From: Branchiostoma floridae
Lineage: Eukaryota; Chordata; Leptocardii; Amphioxiformes; Branchiostomatidae
DNA: 64,000 bases
Direction: 5' to 3'
NCBI RefSeq assembly: GCF_000003815.2
Contig: NC_049983.1
Location: 1,146,900-1,210,899 of the forward strand
The position numbers and the translations under genes were made by a program. Shown here one piece after another: positions 31,066-44,900 of this stretch. The notes under the pieces were generated by a model that made no database searches, was not told where the DNA came from, and worked only from the letters and a program-made list of their open reading frames with translations. Position 1 is the first letter of the stretch; each line of letters begins with the position of its first letter.

Positions 31066-32958
31066 TAGGGTTGATACTATTAGTATTACTTGTATCAGAA
31101 AACTTTTTAGCTTTAGGGTGAAAGTTTTAACAATGATCATGAACTACTATCTAACTTCGATGCCTCCTAATACAAAGGTATCCTATTACTCATCATTACT
31201 ACTATGTGCTGAAGTGGCCTTCTAGCATCAAATGTGTATTGGTTTCATGGTTAGGCATCAGACAGGAGGTTAAAGAGATGAGACATTTTCCATGGTACCT
31301 GGAGTTCTGTATCCTAAACTCTATTTCCCTATTGGTGAATAGGATCAAACCCACCAAGGTTGACTTTGACTTTATTTGGATCCACAGTTTATTTCTTGCT
31401 TCTCGGATTCGTCCATTTTTTTTCATAAAAAGAAAGTCGTGAGAAAAGTAATGTAGGTTTTGCTATCACAAACCTGTAAATATTGCCACATTATTTCAGT
31501 CTAAAGACATTGCCTTTTATTCAGAACATTAGTAATGAATCAACATAAACAATCCATTGCATTCAAGGTGCCATTAAACTCCTCAAGCTGTTGTTTTTGT
31601 GTTTTTTAAGCAGTATATCTTCACTCCAAACCTTTGAAAAAAAAAATAAAAATTTTTTTCCGACCTGTTGAGCAGGTTTTTTTTCGGAAAAATCTGAGAA
31701 GCAAGAAACAAATTTGGTGTGGCTTTAACTTGACATTTCTGATCTTTGTCACAAAGCAGCGAGGGCATCCTTTCGAGAGCGTTGATTTGCCATTTTCAAT
31801 ATTTATAATTCATAACACAGATAACACTGTACAATCAAACCTGTCTATAGCGCCCATGTGGTCGCTTGCAAAGGTGGCCGCTAATACAGGTTTGACTGTA
31901 ACGTTATACCATAAACTCCTACTATTGTTTATTGTCGGATAAGGGCGTAACATAATTTATAACACTGTACATTTATACCATAAACTCCTACTGTTGTTTG
32001 ATGTCAGATGGGGGCGCAACATAAATTATAACACTGTACATGTATACCATAAACTTATACTATTGTTTAATGTCGGGAGGGGGGTATCATTATTTATAAC
32101 ACTGTATAGTATGGTCACGTACGGTCTCTGTACTTTATATAGCCTTGCCCGTATTATGTAATTTTATTACCTGCTTGAAAAAAAGCAGGTACTGTTTTTG
32201 TCACCGGCAAGTATCAAACCTACGTCCGGGTTAAGTGTTTTCAGAACGTCGACCGTGTTAACAAGGTGGCCAATGAGGAATTGTTTACATTAAAATATGT
32301 CCCAGTTAAAGGTATAACAGCGGTGATACTTTAGCTCCACAGATAGTAGAATAAGACACCGAACGCCACCCCTGTGTGCGCTGTGAATCACTATATACAC
32401 ATTAGGGATATGTCCCAGCAGAAAATGTAAAAGGTGAAGCTGATGGCTGCACAGATCCACAACTAGAAAGTCAGAGTAACTGTGATTATCCCTGTCACCT
32501 CTGTATGGAATGAACCATTATATACACATTAGGGATATGTGCCAGGTGCAGGTGTAACAATAGGAAATAAAAAGGAAATGGTGAGGTTACTAGAATAAGG
32601 TGTAGTTTTGGATCTCGCCATTTGCGATAAGTAGATTTGTCTAAGTAAGTAGATATAAGAACAATGATGGAATAATTTTGCCAAACGTCAAACCATATCA
32701 ACCCCACAACACACCATGCCCACCATCACAAAACAAAATATTTCATGCAGGTTTGAGTTTTTAGACTCTTGTTTAGAATTGTTTTACTCAACAGATGCAT
32801 GCCATTGAATCACACACATGCTGTTAGTTTTGTATGGTGTCCTTACTTATTTTTTTTGCAAATCATTATTGGTTAATTTTACCTGTTGGTTTAAATTTGT
32901 CAGCATTATCGAGAGTAATTGACACAGATCCTAACATCTAACCCTTGTACCTGCACAG
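31066..32958 (+). other. No exon recognised; 3' flank of Kelch gene 1 and upstream part of the FG-GAP gene
   Basis: Holds a three-unit ~77 bp tandem repeat (31906-32110; CCATAAACT, TGTTTAATGTC, TATAACACTGTA) and a two-unit repeat with ACATTAGGGATATGT (32395-32540). The missing signal-peptide exon of the FG-GAP gene may lie here but could not be seen. Confidence 0.55.
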
Positions 32959-35900
32959 AGCCAGTGTTTGCTGAATCAGGAGTGGTTTGCGTCTGTTCCG
33001 GCCGCCTCCCGCCCAAGAACAATGGTTCCGTGGCGCTGATACCAGGCTGGCCGGGTAATGTAGGTAGGTGGACCTGACCAGGAGCCTATAGGTTGTTTGG
33101 ATAACTACCTCCGTCTAGGAGATTCAAGGTGGCACCATATCCGACCATTTTATAATGGGGGGGGGGGGGACAAGAAAACAAAAACGTATAGAAAGCAACA
33201 TTTCGATAACAAATATACGACAGTATGGTCATGAATGATGAAAACAAATATCATCGAAAGAAAAAAAGAAAATGCACCATACTGGGTCGAACCGAGTCAC
33301 AAATACAAGTAGCTGTAAACCCTTAAGGTGCACTCTCACTGCACTTGCGTCAAGCTTGCGTCACTGCGGGGTTCGTTCACTGCGTCACTGTTTGGTTATT
33401 TTCTCTTTTGGTTTGTAATATAGATATTGCATAACATGTAAAAGTATGACTTAGAAGACGACAAAATACACAAAAGTAAGAAAATTCTTTCTTTATCTCT
33501 GAAATTCGTTGAGTATCTTTCGAACCCCGAAGTGACGCAAGCTTTACACAAGTGCAGTGAGAATGCACCTTTATCAACCACACCAGGAAACACCGCAGAC
33601 AATGCGGGCCAATACATGTACAAAGGCGACAGCCGTTTCAAAAGGTGACGATCCTTTAAGATACGTACGAAAATCAGACTGTACGAATGTACATTGCTGC
33701 GTGTCCTCAAACATGCCCCCTTCATTCTGTTATTGACTTTCAAGAGCTCCAAGCTAGGTTAAACATTGACAGCCTATATAGGCATGCTACTTCATATAAG
33801 TAAACATAACCTCAACAGGCTTTAGTTTGGTCTAGTTTTATGAAAGGAACAGGGAAAAAACCCATGCCTGGCATCGTTAAATCTAAGATAGCCACAGCAA
33901 GTAAATTTTATGGATGACATTCTCTGCAGACTGTAAAAATAATGAGATACCGCGAAAAAAGCAAGATGGGTACAAAAAAAAGCAAGCTGCGAAATTTTCA
34001 AAGTAGACACAATAAACGTTGTAACAACAGTTGAAGTAACAAAATATGGCACCAGAGCTAACAAGTCAAATATTCCTGTATCAAGAAGTGCACTAGTGTA
34101 GTAAACGTGCCCCTGGTGTGGTAGACTGGTATGCAATTTTGCAACTGCACTCATGGCTTCCATATTGGTGCCACTCTTAGGCCATGTTGATTTGATTATA
34201 TGGATGACATCCTCCGGGAACTCCAAAACTGATGCGAGCGAGCGAATAAAAAAAAAGTTTGGCCAAAAACAAAATTGCCTTCAGTATGAAATCAAAGTGG
34301 CCAGGAAGGTTGAACATAGGACTAAACACACATAGTATGGTATACCAACATTTACAATGTAGGTGTAGGTGTAGGGACCAGTACATCATACGGGTGCAAA
34401 ACATTTTTTTTCTTCTTGGACCAATCCGAAAAAAACAGACCTGAAGAAAAAAACAGAGGAACAGGTTTCGCCAATTACAAAATGGACACACTATGTCGGC
34501 AGCTATTTGGGGTCTAACCGGGGGGGCCAAGAAGACAACAAGAGCGAAGTCAAGTAGAGTTTATAGTCAATTGCACCAAGTTTCTACAGTCAAAGGTACA
34601 GAGACAGTTAGCCTTTATTACAAGGAGATTGGATTTTAAAATGCAGTGGGAGTCCAATAATCCACCAAACAGATTCCTTTGTAGCAAAATTGACCAATTA
34701 CCATTGTTTTGAGTATTGCCAGGTCTCAAGTTTCCACAGACATCAGGCCCAGGTTCATGTCCGGACCTGGAAATGATCCTCTGGACCTGAATTTTCTGTA
34801 CTGGTACCTCCCCCAACCAACAATGGATTTTTTTTCTTTCTGTCCTTTCACATCTTATTCTTTGACTTAGATTCATTTTGGCATTCTATGGCATTAGTTA
34901 TCTGTTTTCTGATACTTTTTTTTTCAATCTACGGAATATTTGTGCTCATTTTACAGCTGCTTTGCACAACTTATCGTGTGGTCGAAAACTTTTTTTTTTT
35001 TTGGAAATGGCCGAAAATTGGTGCGAGCGCGGATGTCATCCATATAATCAAATCAACGTGGCCTTACAGCTATCCAACAAGTTTCACTAGCTACAGTTAC
35101 TGCAACTACAGTCAAGGCTACCATTCTAGTGTCACTTCTACATAAAATTATTAGCTTACAGCACAACATATTTCGATCTACCATCGACTATCACAATTTC
35201 ACCAGGTGTCATTTACCGCAATCTAATAAAACCTTAGTATAGCGATCTTCCCATGATTGTCTTGATTCAGATTTACAGGTGTTGAAAATAATCTTGAGAA
35301 AGCCGCTATAACAACGTTTTTTTTTGAGGTGGCGGTATAATGGCACCTGGTGGAATTATGGGAATGTATGTTATCTGACTATACATGAAGAAGAAGAAAA
35401 TCATATTTCTTTTCTGAAATCAGGCGAAAAGTAATGAGCGCGCAGATGTCATCCATAAAATTTACTTGTTGTGGCTCTGTATTAGTATTATCGATCTAGT
35501 TCAATAGAACTTGTGTGACCATCGGTAAAGGACTACTAAATCAATCGTAACTTTACATGAGAAGTTCGAAATTACCGTAATTTTCGGCTGACGTTGTCAG
35601 CTTTGTGCACGAAGTGGATGCGTCGTTAGAGCCACGTGACTGCAGCAAAAGGGTCGTAAGTGCCTCGGATAAGACGCTAATGGAGGTCACATGTTTGAGG
35701 AGAGCCACACCTGCAGCACGTAAAAAGAACTCAACACACTTTACTCAGGTGAAAAGGAGTACTTTGCTTCGGCTATAGTGCCGTCCCTCGGATAGGACGT
35801 TAAATGGAGGTCCCGTGTCTGGGGAGCCATACCCCAGGCACGTAAAAGAACCCCCACACGTGCGATGGTGCGGTGTGAGATGGTGCAACTCCTTCCGTCT

Positions 35901-38900
35901 AGAATTAGTGATTCTCCACAAATCACCTGGACTCCAGGAAGAATAGTGACATATCAGTCACTAATGGAGATCTGTATAACCAAACCAAACCAAACCAAAT
36001 CAAGCTTAAGCTTATCGAATAGAGAGCTGAACATCACAATGTGAGTGGATCAAATATATCTGTCCCGATATGCAGCTTGTGCGATATGCAATACAAACAA
36101 ACAAATACACAAACAACTGTCTGTATAATACAACCCTCCGTGAAGTAACACGTTTGCAGTGTGGAATAAAGTGTCTGACGTTACGCCAACTAGAACATAA
36201 CGCCATTAAGTAATGGTCTTTACTTCAATATCATACTGTAAAACATTTAAAGTTCGCGGGGATTTAATTTCGCGGTAGCGAAAAAGGACTTTTCGCGGTG
36301 GTGTTAAGTTCACGGCAACACCATGGGCTGCATGCAGTCTAATACCATAATAAGAAAATATTCGCGGTAGTTTGTTCACGGTGAAGTGCGAACATTAATC
36401 CACCGCGAACATTTCTGCATTTACAGAAGTATCGAAATAGAGAAAATAGACCTACACAACATAAGTCATGAAAATTGACCAATTTAAAGTCAACGTTACA
36501 TATGTACAAAAATGTACAAAAGGGCCGACTTCGGAAATATTATTTCCCATTTTAGCCATTATTTCAATCTTGAAAAAAATCATCCTAACCAAAAAGCCAT
36601 AAAGGTATACTTTATCTGTACCTACGCGAACAGAATTAACTGCACATAATTTAACCGATTATGAAAGCTTAGTCTATACCTGTTCCTTCTAATGAAACAA
36701 GAAAGCTTGATGTTAAACAAAATCACATGAAACAAAGATTTTTTAAACATCGAATTACTGAATTGGTCTGTCTTCTATTAAAAAAAAAATTACAAGAGAT
36801 TTGTCTAACAAAAATGTAACAAGTGGGGTTCGAACCCACGATCCAAGGCTGCAAAAGCAAATCGCTGTCTGCACACAGCGCCTTTGACTGGTCGGCCACG
36901 CTGACTCAATTACGTAATCAGGCGTATAGAAGGGCTATTAGAAGGGTTTGGTTAAATTGGCCGATCCATGCATCCATCCATCCAAACGAACGGTTGAACG
37001 AACCGCTTCTGTCGATTCAAAGCCGGTGCTGTCGCAGCGGCAAAAAATCCAGATTGGAAAAAATGCCAAGAAAACCAAGTTATTCCCATTCTAAGCCCCA
37101 TACTTTGCAACGCACCTCTGACATCAGCCCAATACACATGACTTGACCACTGACTTGGCAAGCTATATTAACCACTAGATAAAAGACACTTATATGATAT
37201 ATATGTCTCCACTATCTCAAACCGATCAAATAGATGACGCAACATCTACTATGAGATAATTCGAATACCTACAGCCATTTAAGGTAGGATTTCAGGGTGG
37301 CTGAGCAAAATTTAAAAATGATATTTTCCAAAAAATAACTATCAATGTTTTTTTTTTTTATGTAATTCTATTTTCATAATCTAACATAATTTCCATTCAA
37401 ATGTTCCTTTTGTCTGTCAAAATTCAAGGTCAAAGTAACTGTCTCAAATTACGCAAAAATTTGAAACTCATCATAACTTTTCAAACTTGATATCATTAAA
37501 TAGGTCTTAGTGAAACAAATAGAATGGTTTTTATTTCAATAAAATCGGACATACCGTTAACGCTAGTTAACCTTTATTCGTTGCGTTTTTCACCAAGAGT
37601 CAGCTTATTCCAATCTGGCAGAAGAACAAAGCATAATTTCTGTATTCAACATGGTGATATTGTTGTTTACCTTTGTCATTCATCCCATCCACGATATATT
37701 TTCTCTCCTACCATGCTAATATGAAAATGTCTCAATTTGAAAACACCGTCGCGTTGCGTTGAGAACGACGGCGCTCCCGGGGGGCGTGACCTTTATTCGT
37801 TCTGACGAGACTCGTTATGTTTGTCCGCTGCTAATTACTTTATGCTGAAGCTATTGTTCCTTTCTTGACATGAATGGAGTGCTCTAGATTACAAACTTAT
37901 TCAGGCAACAAAAAAATCCCGACAACTACCGCTGAGTATTTACCGTCACACGCAGTAGCGCGTTGGTAAAAAAATGAGGTTGTTGGGTCAGTAGACCGTG
38001 ACGTAAAATCGATCCTGGCGCCATGATCGTTCCATGAAACTTATGCACCTTTCGTTGCAACTTGAACGGCGTGCTGTGGCTATTTCCAAGCGGGTAATCA
38101 TCAGTTTGCAGTACAACAATCTGTACAGTGTTTTGCACCCTCCACGCGGCAAAATGTAACCCGATATATTTGTGTCAAAGGTCAATTCCGGCGGCCAACA
38201 ACACTAAAGATGAAGGGGTGTGAAGTCTGATATGCCGCTGTTGTCAATGCCCTGGATCAAAGAACGAAAGATTCCACAATAAATGATATAAAACATTGCT
38301 GTCAGACTTGTGGTCGACAAATACCCCGGTATGCAGTGCAAATCTTGTTATCGGTGTACCATACCCGTACTGAGACAGTTGGTATCGTCTTCAAGGCCGT
38401 ATTTGCAACAGTTTACATGCTCTGGCTTGGGACTTTCACATTAAAAAAAAAGGGGACCAGAGTAAAATCAATTAATTTGTCGACGTTCAATATCATTTCC
38501 ATTTTTGGTGGTGCATAAATTGTTTGATAGATGGCTGCTTAATGATCTAAGAGAAAAAGGCGAGTTAGTGAGTTATTAAAGGTAAGTTTAGTAAATACCT
38601 TTTAATGTCGTCATCCAGTCTTTTTCCCGCGGTTGCGACCGTAGGTTTCTGGGGAAAAAACATGGCGACGTTCGATCGTGCGCGGGAGGTTTTGGCAACA
38701 AAGAGACGGTTTTCGACAATTGATCACACTTTGAGTCCAGTTACTGGTTAGCAACACAAACTTTATTGAGTTGTCTTGTGCATGATAATTGTGAACTGGA
38801 AGCGAATGTGATAGATCTCTGCCATTCCGGCGAACAACACGGTGACGCAATCCTCCCATAGAGCGGTAGGCTATTACAATAAGGGACGGTACGTTTTTGA

Positions 38901-41900
38901 CCTCGCTGTTTTCAAATGTGTGGTCATCGGAGCCTTTTCATGAATATTCTGAACACTTAAGTCTCTCGGTTATGCATTCCTGTGGTTATTACTGATGTTG
39001 CATTTACCGTGTCTCCGTAGATTCCCTGTTTTTGAAAAAACGAATTAAGGTAACTGAACGAATAAAGGTTAACTAGCGTTAGAGAGTTATGGCCATTCAA
39101 AGGCCTGAAAGTTATGCATAATTTCTCTTGATCAGCTAATTAAATATACGGCGTTATCGCTGGCCTGTGCCATAATACACAAAAGTTAGGGGTGATTTCT
39201 AAAATGTTAAATTTCCCATAAGCAAAGCTACGATGAAAACGAAAGAACGTCAATTAATTTATCGCGAAAGTACCATCTCAAATAACCATGTTCTAAATGA
39301 CATGATGATCCACGGAACCGATCGTGAGATACAGCTTCAGAAACTAATTTCAAAGCCTCCTGACAGGGGGTGAAACATTAGTTGCATATTTCTTTCCCTG
39401 GCATGTTCTCATCACAGGCGATGCCGTGCTGATCTCAGGCGCCCCCCAGCGGCAGCTGTGGTCCTACACCCGAGCGCCACAGTGGGTTGACATGAATGGC
39501 GATGGCCGACTGGATGCCGTGGTGGCGAGATTGTCGTTTGTTTTCAATCCTCCTCCAAGTATGAAAAGACTTATGTTTATGTTTCCCGATAGGGAAAACA
39601 TATTATTTTCGATGGTGTGTTCTTTGTTTCTTCTTCTTCCTCTTCTGTCATGGAGTTTCTTTCATGACTGCTAGGAGGCGCTGGTAGACTGTAGAACGCA
39701 ACTTAAACAGCTTAAACAGTTTTCACTCCTTATAGTTACTAATATACAACTGTGACTTAGCTAAACTTATTTTTCATTTGGTTGTGAATATAACTAAGGC
39801 TTCTTGTTTCTTTTTTTAGCCAACGCCTCAATTGTGAGCCAAATGGTATACTGTTGTGTGCGAGTAGCTTATAAAAGGCAAATTACTGGTAACATCCTGC
39901 GTTTTCTGGAAAATGTTGCCTGTCTAGCTACTTCCATTTTCTTTCTGATACGAAACACTCCTGAATAATTTCATCAGGCTAGAGTATTACTAGATAAGAA
40001 GATTCTTTGTTCCCGACCAAGACATGAAATCACAACCGCTGTTTCGGTAAGCGTCTGTCCTCACCATGATCTTCCTCACTGCAGCTGGGTATCGCTGCTA
40101 ACTAGGGCTGGGTACCGGTACGGTGTATCGGTACAAAACCTTTTTTCTTATTGGACCGGTCCGGAAAAACCGGACCTGAAAAAAAATCGGTAGACGGATG
40201 TTGGACCTTTTGGAAAATGAACAGATTATATGAACAGGCATTCGAACGTTTTGGGGCTTACTGGTCGGGGAAAATAACAAGAGCAAAGTAGAGTAGAGTC
40301 TATAGTCATCTCTACCAAGTTTTACAGTCCATCGAACAGAGGCAGGTAGCTTTGTATGATTTAAAAAACGCTAGTGGGAGCAACATATTTCACAAAACGG
40401 ATTTCTTTGTCATGAAATGGGCCATTGTTTTGAGTATCGTCCATTCACAAATTTTCACATACTGAATCAGGTTCAGGACCGGACCCAAATGTAATGTTGC
40501 CACACACGCGATTCCCCAAAAATGTTGTCATTTATGCGATCCCAAACGCACAGTAACCGTGATTTTTCCCCGCCCGCCTCTCTCTACAAATATGGAGGCT
40601 GACGGAAAAACGCTACCACCCCCCCCCCCCCTAACTGAAACTATTGAGGAGAGGTTCATACCTGTCGTTTTATCAAAATTTGTATTTTATTTGTCTTCAG
40701 AGGCATCTCTGATTTTTTATCGTGGGATTCATATAAGAAGCCGAACTTCTGTGTTACTATATCACCGAACTGGATATATGATATTTTTACACCGAACTGG
40801 ATATATGATATGTTTTGTCTTTGTTCTGACCTGTACTTAGTTCGGTTGGGCTAAATAATAAAGGTCTTTATTCATTCATTTTTTTATTATTATTTTCGGA
40901 CCAGCTCCTCCGACAACCCAGGGTGAGCTAGTTTGGTTTGAACAACCAGCGTCCAGTGGACTGCAGACCCCAAACTGGTCATCCCATGTGGTCATCCAAG
41001 GTCCGGAATTCGGGTCCTTGGCTGTCCGACTGACCACCACAGGAGGTGTGGCAAAGCTGGCGTTCCTCTGCCCGGAGTATTTTGGCAGGAGATTTCGTAT
41101 CGTCTGGACAGAAGGTAAAACTTTAAAGGGAATAGATTTCCACGCTTTCCGTCTTTCCCATCCTTCTGTGTGATTTTTAACATTTTATTCAATAAACATT
41201 GCAAACTCATGCCCAAAGGCCAATAGCAAGAAAACCCACTGTTGTACAACGTATGAGAATGTACAAAAAAGGAGGAGAGGATTGCGCTCCACCTTTCAAT
41301 ACCGTACTCTCCAAGCAGAGGTAACAGGTTTTGATACAGTAAGCCCGATAAAAAGGACTAAAAACGTTAAAAAAACAGCCAGAGCTTAACCTCTGCTTGG
41401 AGAGTACCAATACCGTGCCCTAGACACAGTGGATAACAACCCACTTAAAAGGCTATGGGACTACTTTTACCTTTACTATCTTATTCCGTCCCTCTCGGAT
41501 AAAATGTAACATGTTTCTTAAAGGGTCATTCCAGTCCCGAAGGGAGTGGTGTTTTCCAATAGATAATGTGTCAATGGATACATAATCAGCCGAATTTTGC
41601 GGAATTAACCTTGGGATGAATTGCGCGATGTTTGTTTTGTAAAACAATATGACACTCACTAAACCCATACAGACCCTACCCATACATTCCCTATGCTCAT
41701 AGACACTTTCTTTATCGTGCATATTTTCGGAATAAATGAGGATCGCTAAGAACATCTAAAAGGCAAATTACTCATAAGATAGCAAAGAACACATACCAAG
41801 ACGAGATTTCTTAGCGATCCTGAAATGAGTTTTGTAACCTTACTTAAAAGTTTTGCATTGTATTCAGCCATAGGATTTATTCAAATAGAGGGTACTTGGA

Positions 41901-44900
41901 GAGTTTAGTAGAAGACTGAATGCTTTTGAGTCACGTGGAGCAACTGGGTACTTTATCGTATAATGTGAAGTAGTATGCATTTATTACTTCCTAAAATTAA
42001 TACCTATCTGAAAATAACACTCCCGTGTTGAGTGGAATGCCCCTTTAAAGTTGCAGCTTCAAACTAAAGCCTAGTGAATGAATAACACCGTCCTATGTTT
42101 CCTGGCAGACCCCGGTGACATCTGGACGGACCCGGCTCTGATCAGAACTGCGACCATTGATGGCGATAGCGAGCGGTACGTCGACGTACAGGTAGGCAAA
42201 CTTACATGTATAAGAAGGAATAATTGCAGATAGTCTGCAATATAAGTGTAAGTATTCTATGTTTATCAACTTTATGCGCGCATCTGTTAGCAACGACACA
42301 TCTCAGGTGACTTAAGGCCCGTGACACGCGGGTAGCTAATGTCAAAACGCTTAAATCCTCATAACTTGCTCTCGCGTAGTCGTATCAAGATGAAACTTCA
42401 CACAATGCTTGAACAGTTCAAAATGTACTAGACAATTGTGGATTTGTACGTGAAATGCTGGAAAGTTGGGTAAGAAATACACATTTTGGTAAAAAAAACA
42501 TCGTTCACTTCATATGTCTAAGCCTTGGCGAGGACAGCACGCTTGGCTTTAATATTCATCAAGAGAAGAGCTTACACTAAATTTGTGAGCAATAATTAAT
42601 GCTATTTTGACCGAGGCTGAAGCCCATAAATGTGACTATGCAATATGCTTCGCGAAAGTTTTGGGCCGTTCTCAATCAAAGCTGTCGTTTTCCCACCATT
42701 TTACATCGAACAAGGTTCGAGCGGTACCATTATGCGGCTTACGCGGGGCCTTGTATTCTTAATGCATCGAATTATTTCAATATTTGATAAATACTTCATC
42801 AATACCTAATACGGTTAGCACTTAGACGTCTTTCCAAAAGTAGTTAGTGTGCCCCATACATAGTGAGTTCCTGTTTTCGCAATGTAACGTTACATTATGA
42901 CATTGGACAGTTCTGAAATCTTGGCGTCCCGCAGGTCACCTGCGGTCATGGAGTGGTTCGAAATTCATGTTCGGTTCCATCACCCTGGTAACCTTGCGGG
43001 GCCACGCCCTTTCTTACTCCCCAGGGAGCTCCATCGAATCACAGGCCTCAAGTTACCCGAGATAGCTAGCTGCAGTACGTAACCGCACCAGTCAGAATTG
43101 CCCTATGGAAGGCGACAGGCGGTCATCGAATCATTTAATTTGAGTAAAACACTTTGTTGTGTACAGAGCATTTCTTTGTCCTTCGTAGTTGACGTTGCTT
43201 TGTTGTCGTCCTGACAGTTGACTGATGTGAACGGAGATGGAAAAGACGACTTGCTGGTGGTGACAAGTAGGTAAGGCTACAGCAATTGATTATTATGTAT
43301 GCTATCAGCGCGTGCATTAATTTTCGCCTGATTTCAGAAAAAAAGCAAAAATTTTTTTCTTCGGGAGGGATGGTCAACATGACGATTTAGTAGTACCAAA
43401 ATGAGCAAATATATTGTGTTGCATTTGTAGAAGTGACACTTGCGAGGTACCCAGGACTGTACGTAGTTGTAGCAATGAAACTTATTGGATAGTTGTAAAA
43501 GTGACACCAATATAGAAGCTATGAGTGTGGTTACCAATTTTGTTGGTGATGCCAGTCTACCACACTAGTGTCACTTTTACCACACCAGTACATGTCTTAA
43601 ATACAGGAATGAATGCCTTGTTGGCTCTGATACCATGTTTTGTCCCTTTAATTCTTTTTACAGAAGTCATCACATTTTTGTGGTGCCTATTTTTGAAAAG
43701 GTAGCAATCTTTTTTTTCACCCATCTTGATTTTTTTCGCCCTATCGCACTACTTTTACTGTCTGCAGAGGATGTCATCCATAGAATTTACTTGCTGTGGC
43801 CTAAGGGACATCTCTGGCTATATACGGTCGTTGGTTCCCAGTGAAATTTTCACAGGCCTTAAAATGCCACAGGGCCGCGCCTGTTTGCTTGCGACTAGAA
43901 GTTGCGAAAACGATTATCCCTTTTTATCACAAGTGGCACCTTTGCGAATTTTTCCATATTGTAAAAAAAATGCCATTTCTTGCGCACATTGGTGACTTGT
44001 TGGCGCCAATTGGTGAATGTCATTCGGATACAAGCAAAGCCAGCTCTGAGATGCCAACTTAACTGTCATTAACATCTTGTATTTGGGCTTTGATGACATA
44101 ATTTTTTCTGTGAAAATTAACACCCGTTTTTTGGACGTGGCGTTACGAGGGGCCTTCAGGAAGTAATGTCACTGGTTTTATAAAAGGCTCATTCGGCACA
44201 AAGGTACAAGAATTTATCCCTTGAGATTTAAATATCTCAATTTGTAGTTCAGATTGTTATGAGTGACTGAGTTGAATTCAAGATGACCCTACCCTTGTTA
44301 CCCGTCGGAAGGAATTAGAGGGTCAATTAACGTGCAATTGATAATGTCCCTGAATCACTTGTAGCTATTGTAAGAAACTAAAACTGCACATGTATCAAGT
44401 TGCATTCCTCTATTAGCCACATACCTCTTTTCATATCTTAAATATAGTCATCTATTCTTTTTTTTCGTTTCTGGGATAAAGTTTGTTCGTCAGGGTCGTG
44501 GATTAGGGGTGGGCTGCTTAAAGTTTTTTTTTATCAACGTTTGAAAAATCAAACCTAGCACACTTCTTGGTCTTGAAAAAGTCAATAATAAATTGTGCCA
44601 TGTTTCGCATCTTTTGGCTGTCTACAAAAACCTTTATTCAACAAATCACGTATTTTGCTATTAATCAAACAGTCTGTAATGTAGCAACTGGCTCCATTCT
44701 AGAGGATGTGAAAGATGAACCATTGAGAGTTTGGACATGAAATTTGGCATGTAATCTATAGAGATATAATTTGTTATTATACAGGTGAAGTTCCTACAAT
44801 AGTTGTAAACTAGTCAGATCTAGAGGAACTAATCTCCTGACAAGCTCCCAGTGGTGTGGTCGTCTTGAAATCAACTCAGTTGATCATAAAAATCTGAACA

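Noticed and set aside
36823-37146. 107-codon open frame on the plus strand
   Set aside because: It reads through the tRNA-like sequence on the opposite strand and has no protein signature.
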